Shown here piece by piece: positions 63,289-64,000 of a DNA stretch of 64,000 nucleotides. Position 1 is the first letter of the stretch; every line of letters starts with the position of its first letter. Both the position numbers and the translations under genes were made by a program. Source of the DNA: Burkholderia latens (lineage in GTDB: Bacteria; Pseudomonadota; Gammaproteobacteria; Burkholderiales; Burkholderiaceae); contig NZ_CABVPL010000033.1 in assembly GCF_902499045.1 (NCBI RefSeq), positions 1-64,000 on the forward strand. The letters run 5' to 3'. The notes below the pieces were generated by a model. It worked only from the letters and a program-made list of their open reading frames with translations. It was not told where the DNA came from and ran no database searches.

Positions 63289-64000
63289 TCACGCGGCGTG
63301 CGCCGCACCCGCCTCGTAAGACGGCTTGCCGCCCGCGTGCATCGCGCGGCCGGCGCCCGAGCCCGGGCGCATCGGCCAGTACAGCAGGTCGGCGGCAATC
63401 TGCCGGTAATCGCGCGCGGCCGCGGACGACGGAAACGCGTCGACCGCGGTGTGCATCAGGTCGCGCGCATGCTCGACGAGCGGATCGGCGCTGACGCAGC
63501 CGGCGTCGGCAATCGACACCGCCAGGTAGCGGCTCGCGACGCCCGCGAGGTTGTCGAACGCGGTCTTCGCATCCGCGTGGCTGCCGACCTGATTGGTGAG
63601 CACGCGGAACTGCGCGACCGCATGCGCGAAATGCAGCCGCTTCATGCACGCGTACGCCTCGGTGATCGCCTGCGCGGCGACCCGCGTGACGATCAGCACG
63701 TCGTGCGCCTCGCGCGCAAGCGCCGAGAATCCGCCGTCCGCGCCGAGCTGCGCGTCGACCAGCACGATGTCGGCCTGCCCGTCGATGAAGTCGCTCAGTT
63801 GCGTGTCGCTGTAGCCGTCGCGCGCGAGCCGCGCGGCCGCGCACAGCCCGAAGCCGGCCGCGACGCGCGTGCGTTCGCCGTCGCGCAGCCACGCGCCGCC
63901 GAGCGTCGCCGCGGCCGACTGCACGTCCGCGCGCTCGTCGACGACGAGCACGTCCTTGCCGAGCGCGGCCAGCGCGGCCGCGACGTTGACGACGGTCGAC
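63289..64000 (-). CDS. flhG: Flagellar number regulator FlhG (MinD-like ATPase), partial
   Basis: Only the C-terminal 236 or so residues are in the window; the N-terminus with the ATP loop lies past the right edge. The visible part begins after the P-loop with STVVNVAAALAALGKDVLVV, then ADIVLVDAQLGADGGFSALA and DVLIVTRVAAQAITEAYACM, the MinD/FlhG core. The usual D-x-x-G switch reads DAQLGADG. FlhG controls flagellar number with FlhF. Its place directly before fliA supports the call over other MinD relatives. Confidence 0.87.
   Translation of the reverse strand, partial: STVVNVAAALAALGKDVLVVDERADVQSAAATLGGAWLRDGERTRVAAGFGLCAAARLARDGYSDTQLSDFIDGQADIVLVDAQLGADGGFSALAREAHDVLIVTRVAAQAITEAYACMKRLHFAHAVAQFRVLTNQVGSHADAKTAFDNLAGVASRYLAVSIADAGCVSADPLVEHARDLMHTAVDAFPSSAAARDYRQIAADLLYWPMRPGSGAGRAMHAGGKPSYEAGAAHAA

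Noticed and set aside
60714-63494. A 926-codon plus-strand frame covering ahcY, the riboswitch and fliA
   Set aside because: It runs antisense through two certain genes and an RNA element, and its product has no domain.

Overview
The window is high-GC DNA with the gene content and codon use of a Burkholderia chromosome, most likely chromosome 1 of a Burkholderia cepacia complex member. The grounds are the paaABCDE block with a TetR regulator, hpd next to a fused indolepyruvate ferredoxin oxidoreductase, a beta-proteobacterial SAH riboswitch before ahcY, an H-NS-family protein of the short beta-proteobacterial type, and Burkholderia-type DUF2957 lipoproteins. No IS element, prophage or CRISPR array is visible. 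Almost the whole window reads as core chromosome; only about 7.9-9.0 kb looks accessory.

Layout. 0.1-1.4 kb: secreted SGNH hydrolase. 1.6-7.0 kb: phenylacetyl-CoA epoxidase operon paaABCDE, with a perfect 16-bp palindrome over its promoter, then a DUF1835 gene and a TetR gene that probably encodes PaaR. 7.2-9.0 kb: GNAT acetyltransferase, a broken lower-GC reading frame and a DUF805 membrane protein. 9.0-15.2 kb: Lrp regulator divergent from hpd, a small secreted protein, and a 1196-residue indolepyruvate oxidoreductase. 15.3-21.5 kb: housekeeping genes maeB, pyrE and argC with a PEBP-family and a flavodoxin-like protein. 21.9-25.6 kb: two paralogous DUF2957 lipoproteins and an OmpW-family porin, an uncharacterised cell-envelope operon. 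25.8-30.8 kb: LysR/MFS pair, LysE exporter, beta-hydroxyacid dehydrogenase and Mut7-C protein. 31.0-35.8 kb: small Lys/Ala-rich exported protein and a four-gene MacAB-like ABC exporter. 35.9-43.4 kb: DUF2239, GST, LysR, glucarate transport and dehydration (gudP, gudD), arginase-family enzyme divergent from a CGNR protein, and tRNA-Ala(CGC). 43.4-47.4 kb: an envelope/chromosome cluster (yraN, SIS protein, BON lipoprotein, cytochrome c), divergent rsmI, and rlpA. 47.4-51.6 kb: a 660-bp gap with four consecutive hairpins, an MBL hydrolase with a DnaQ-like exonuclease, Lrp regulator, CDF transporter and H-NS protein. 52-59.4 kb: HugZ-like protein, MFS, branched-chain amino acid binding protein, nitronate monooxygenase, dienelactone hydrolase and amidase. 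59.5-62.4 kb: methyl-cycle operon ahcY-(TM protein)-metF behind an SAH riboswitch. 62.5-64 kb: flagellar genes fliA and flhG; flhG runs off the right edge.

The genes fit together in a few units. Aromatic amino acid and phenylacetate catabolism fill 1.6-15 kb (paa, hpd, indolepyruvate oxidoreductase). The SAH riboswitch ties SAH hydrolysis to methyl-group supply. The gud genes and an adjacent LysR form a sugar-acid catabolic unit. The least explained parts are the DUF2957/OmpW operon, the structured 47.7-47.9 kb gap, the DUF2239 promoter with its long inverted repeat, and a TTTACA-N4-TTTACA element found upstream of two unrelated operons.
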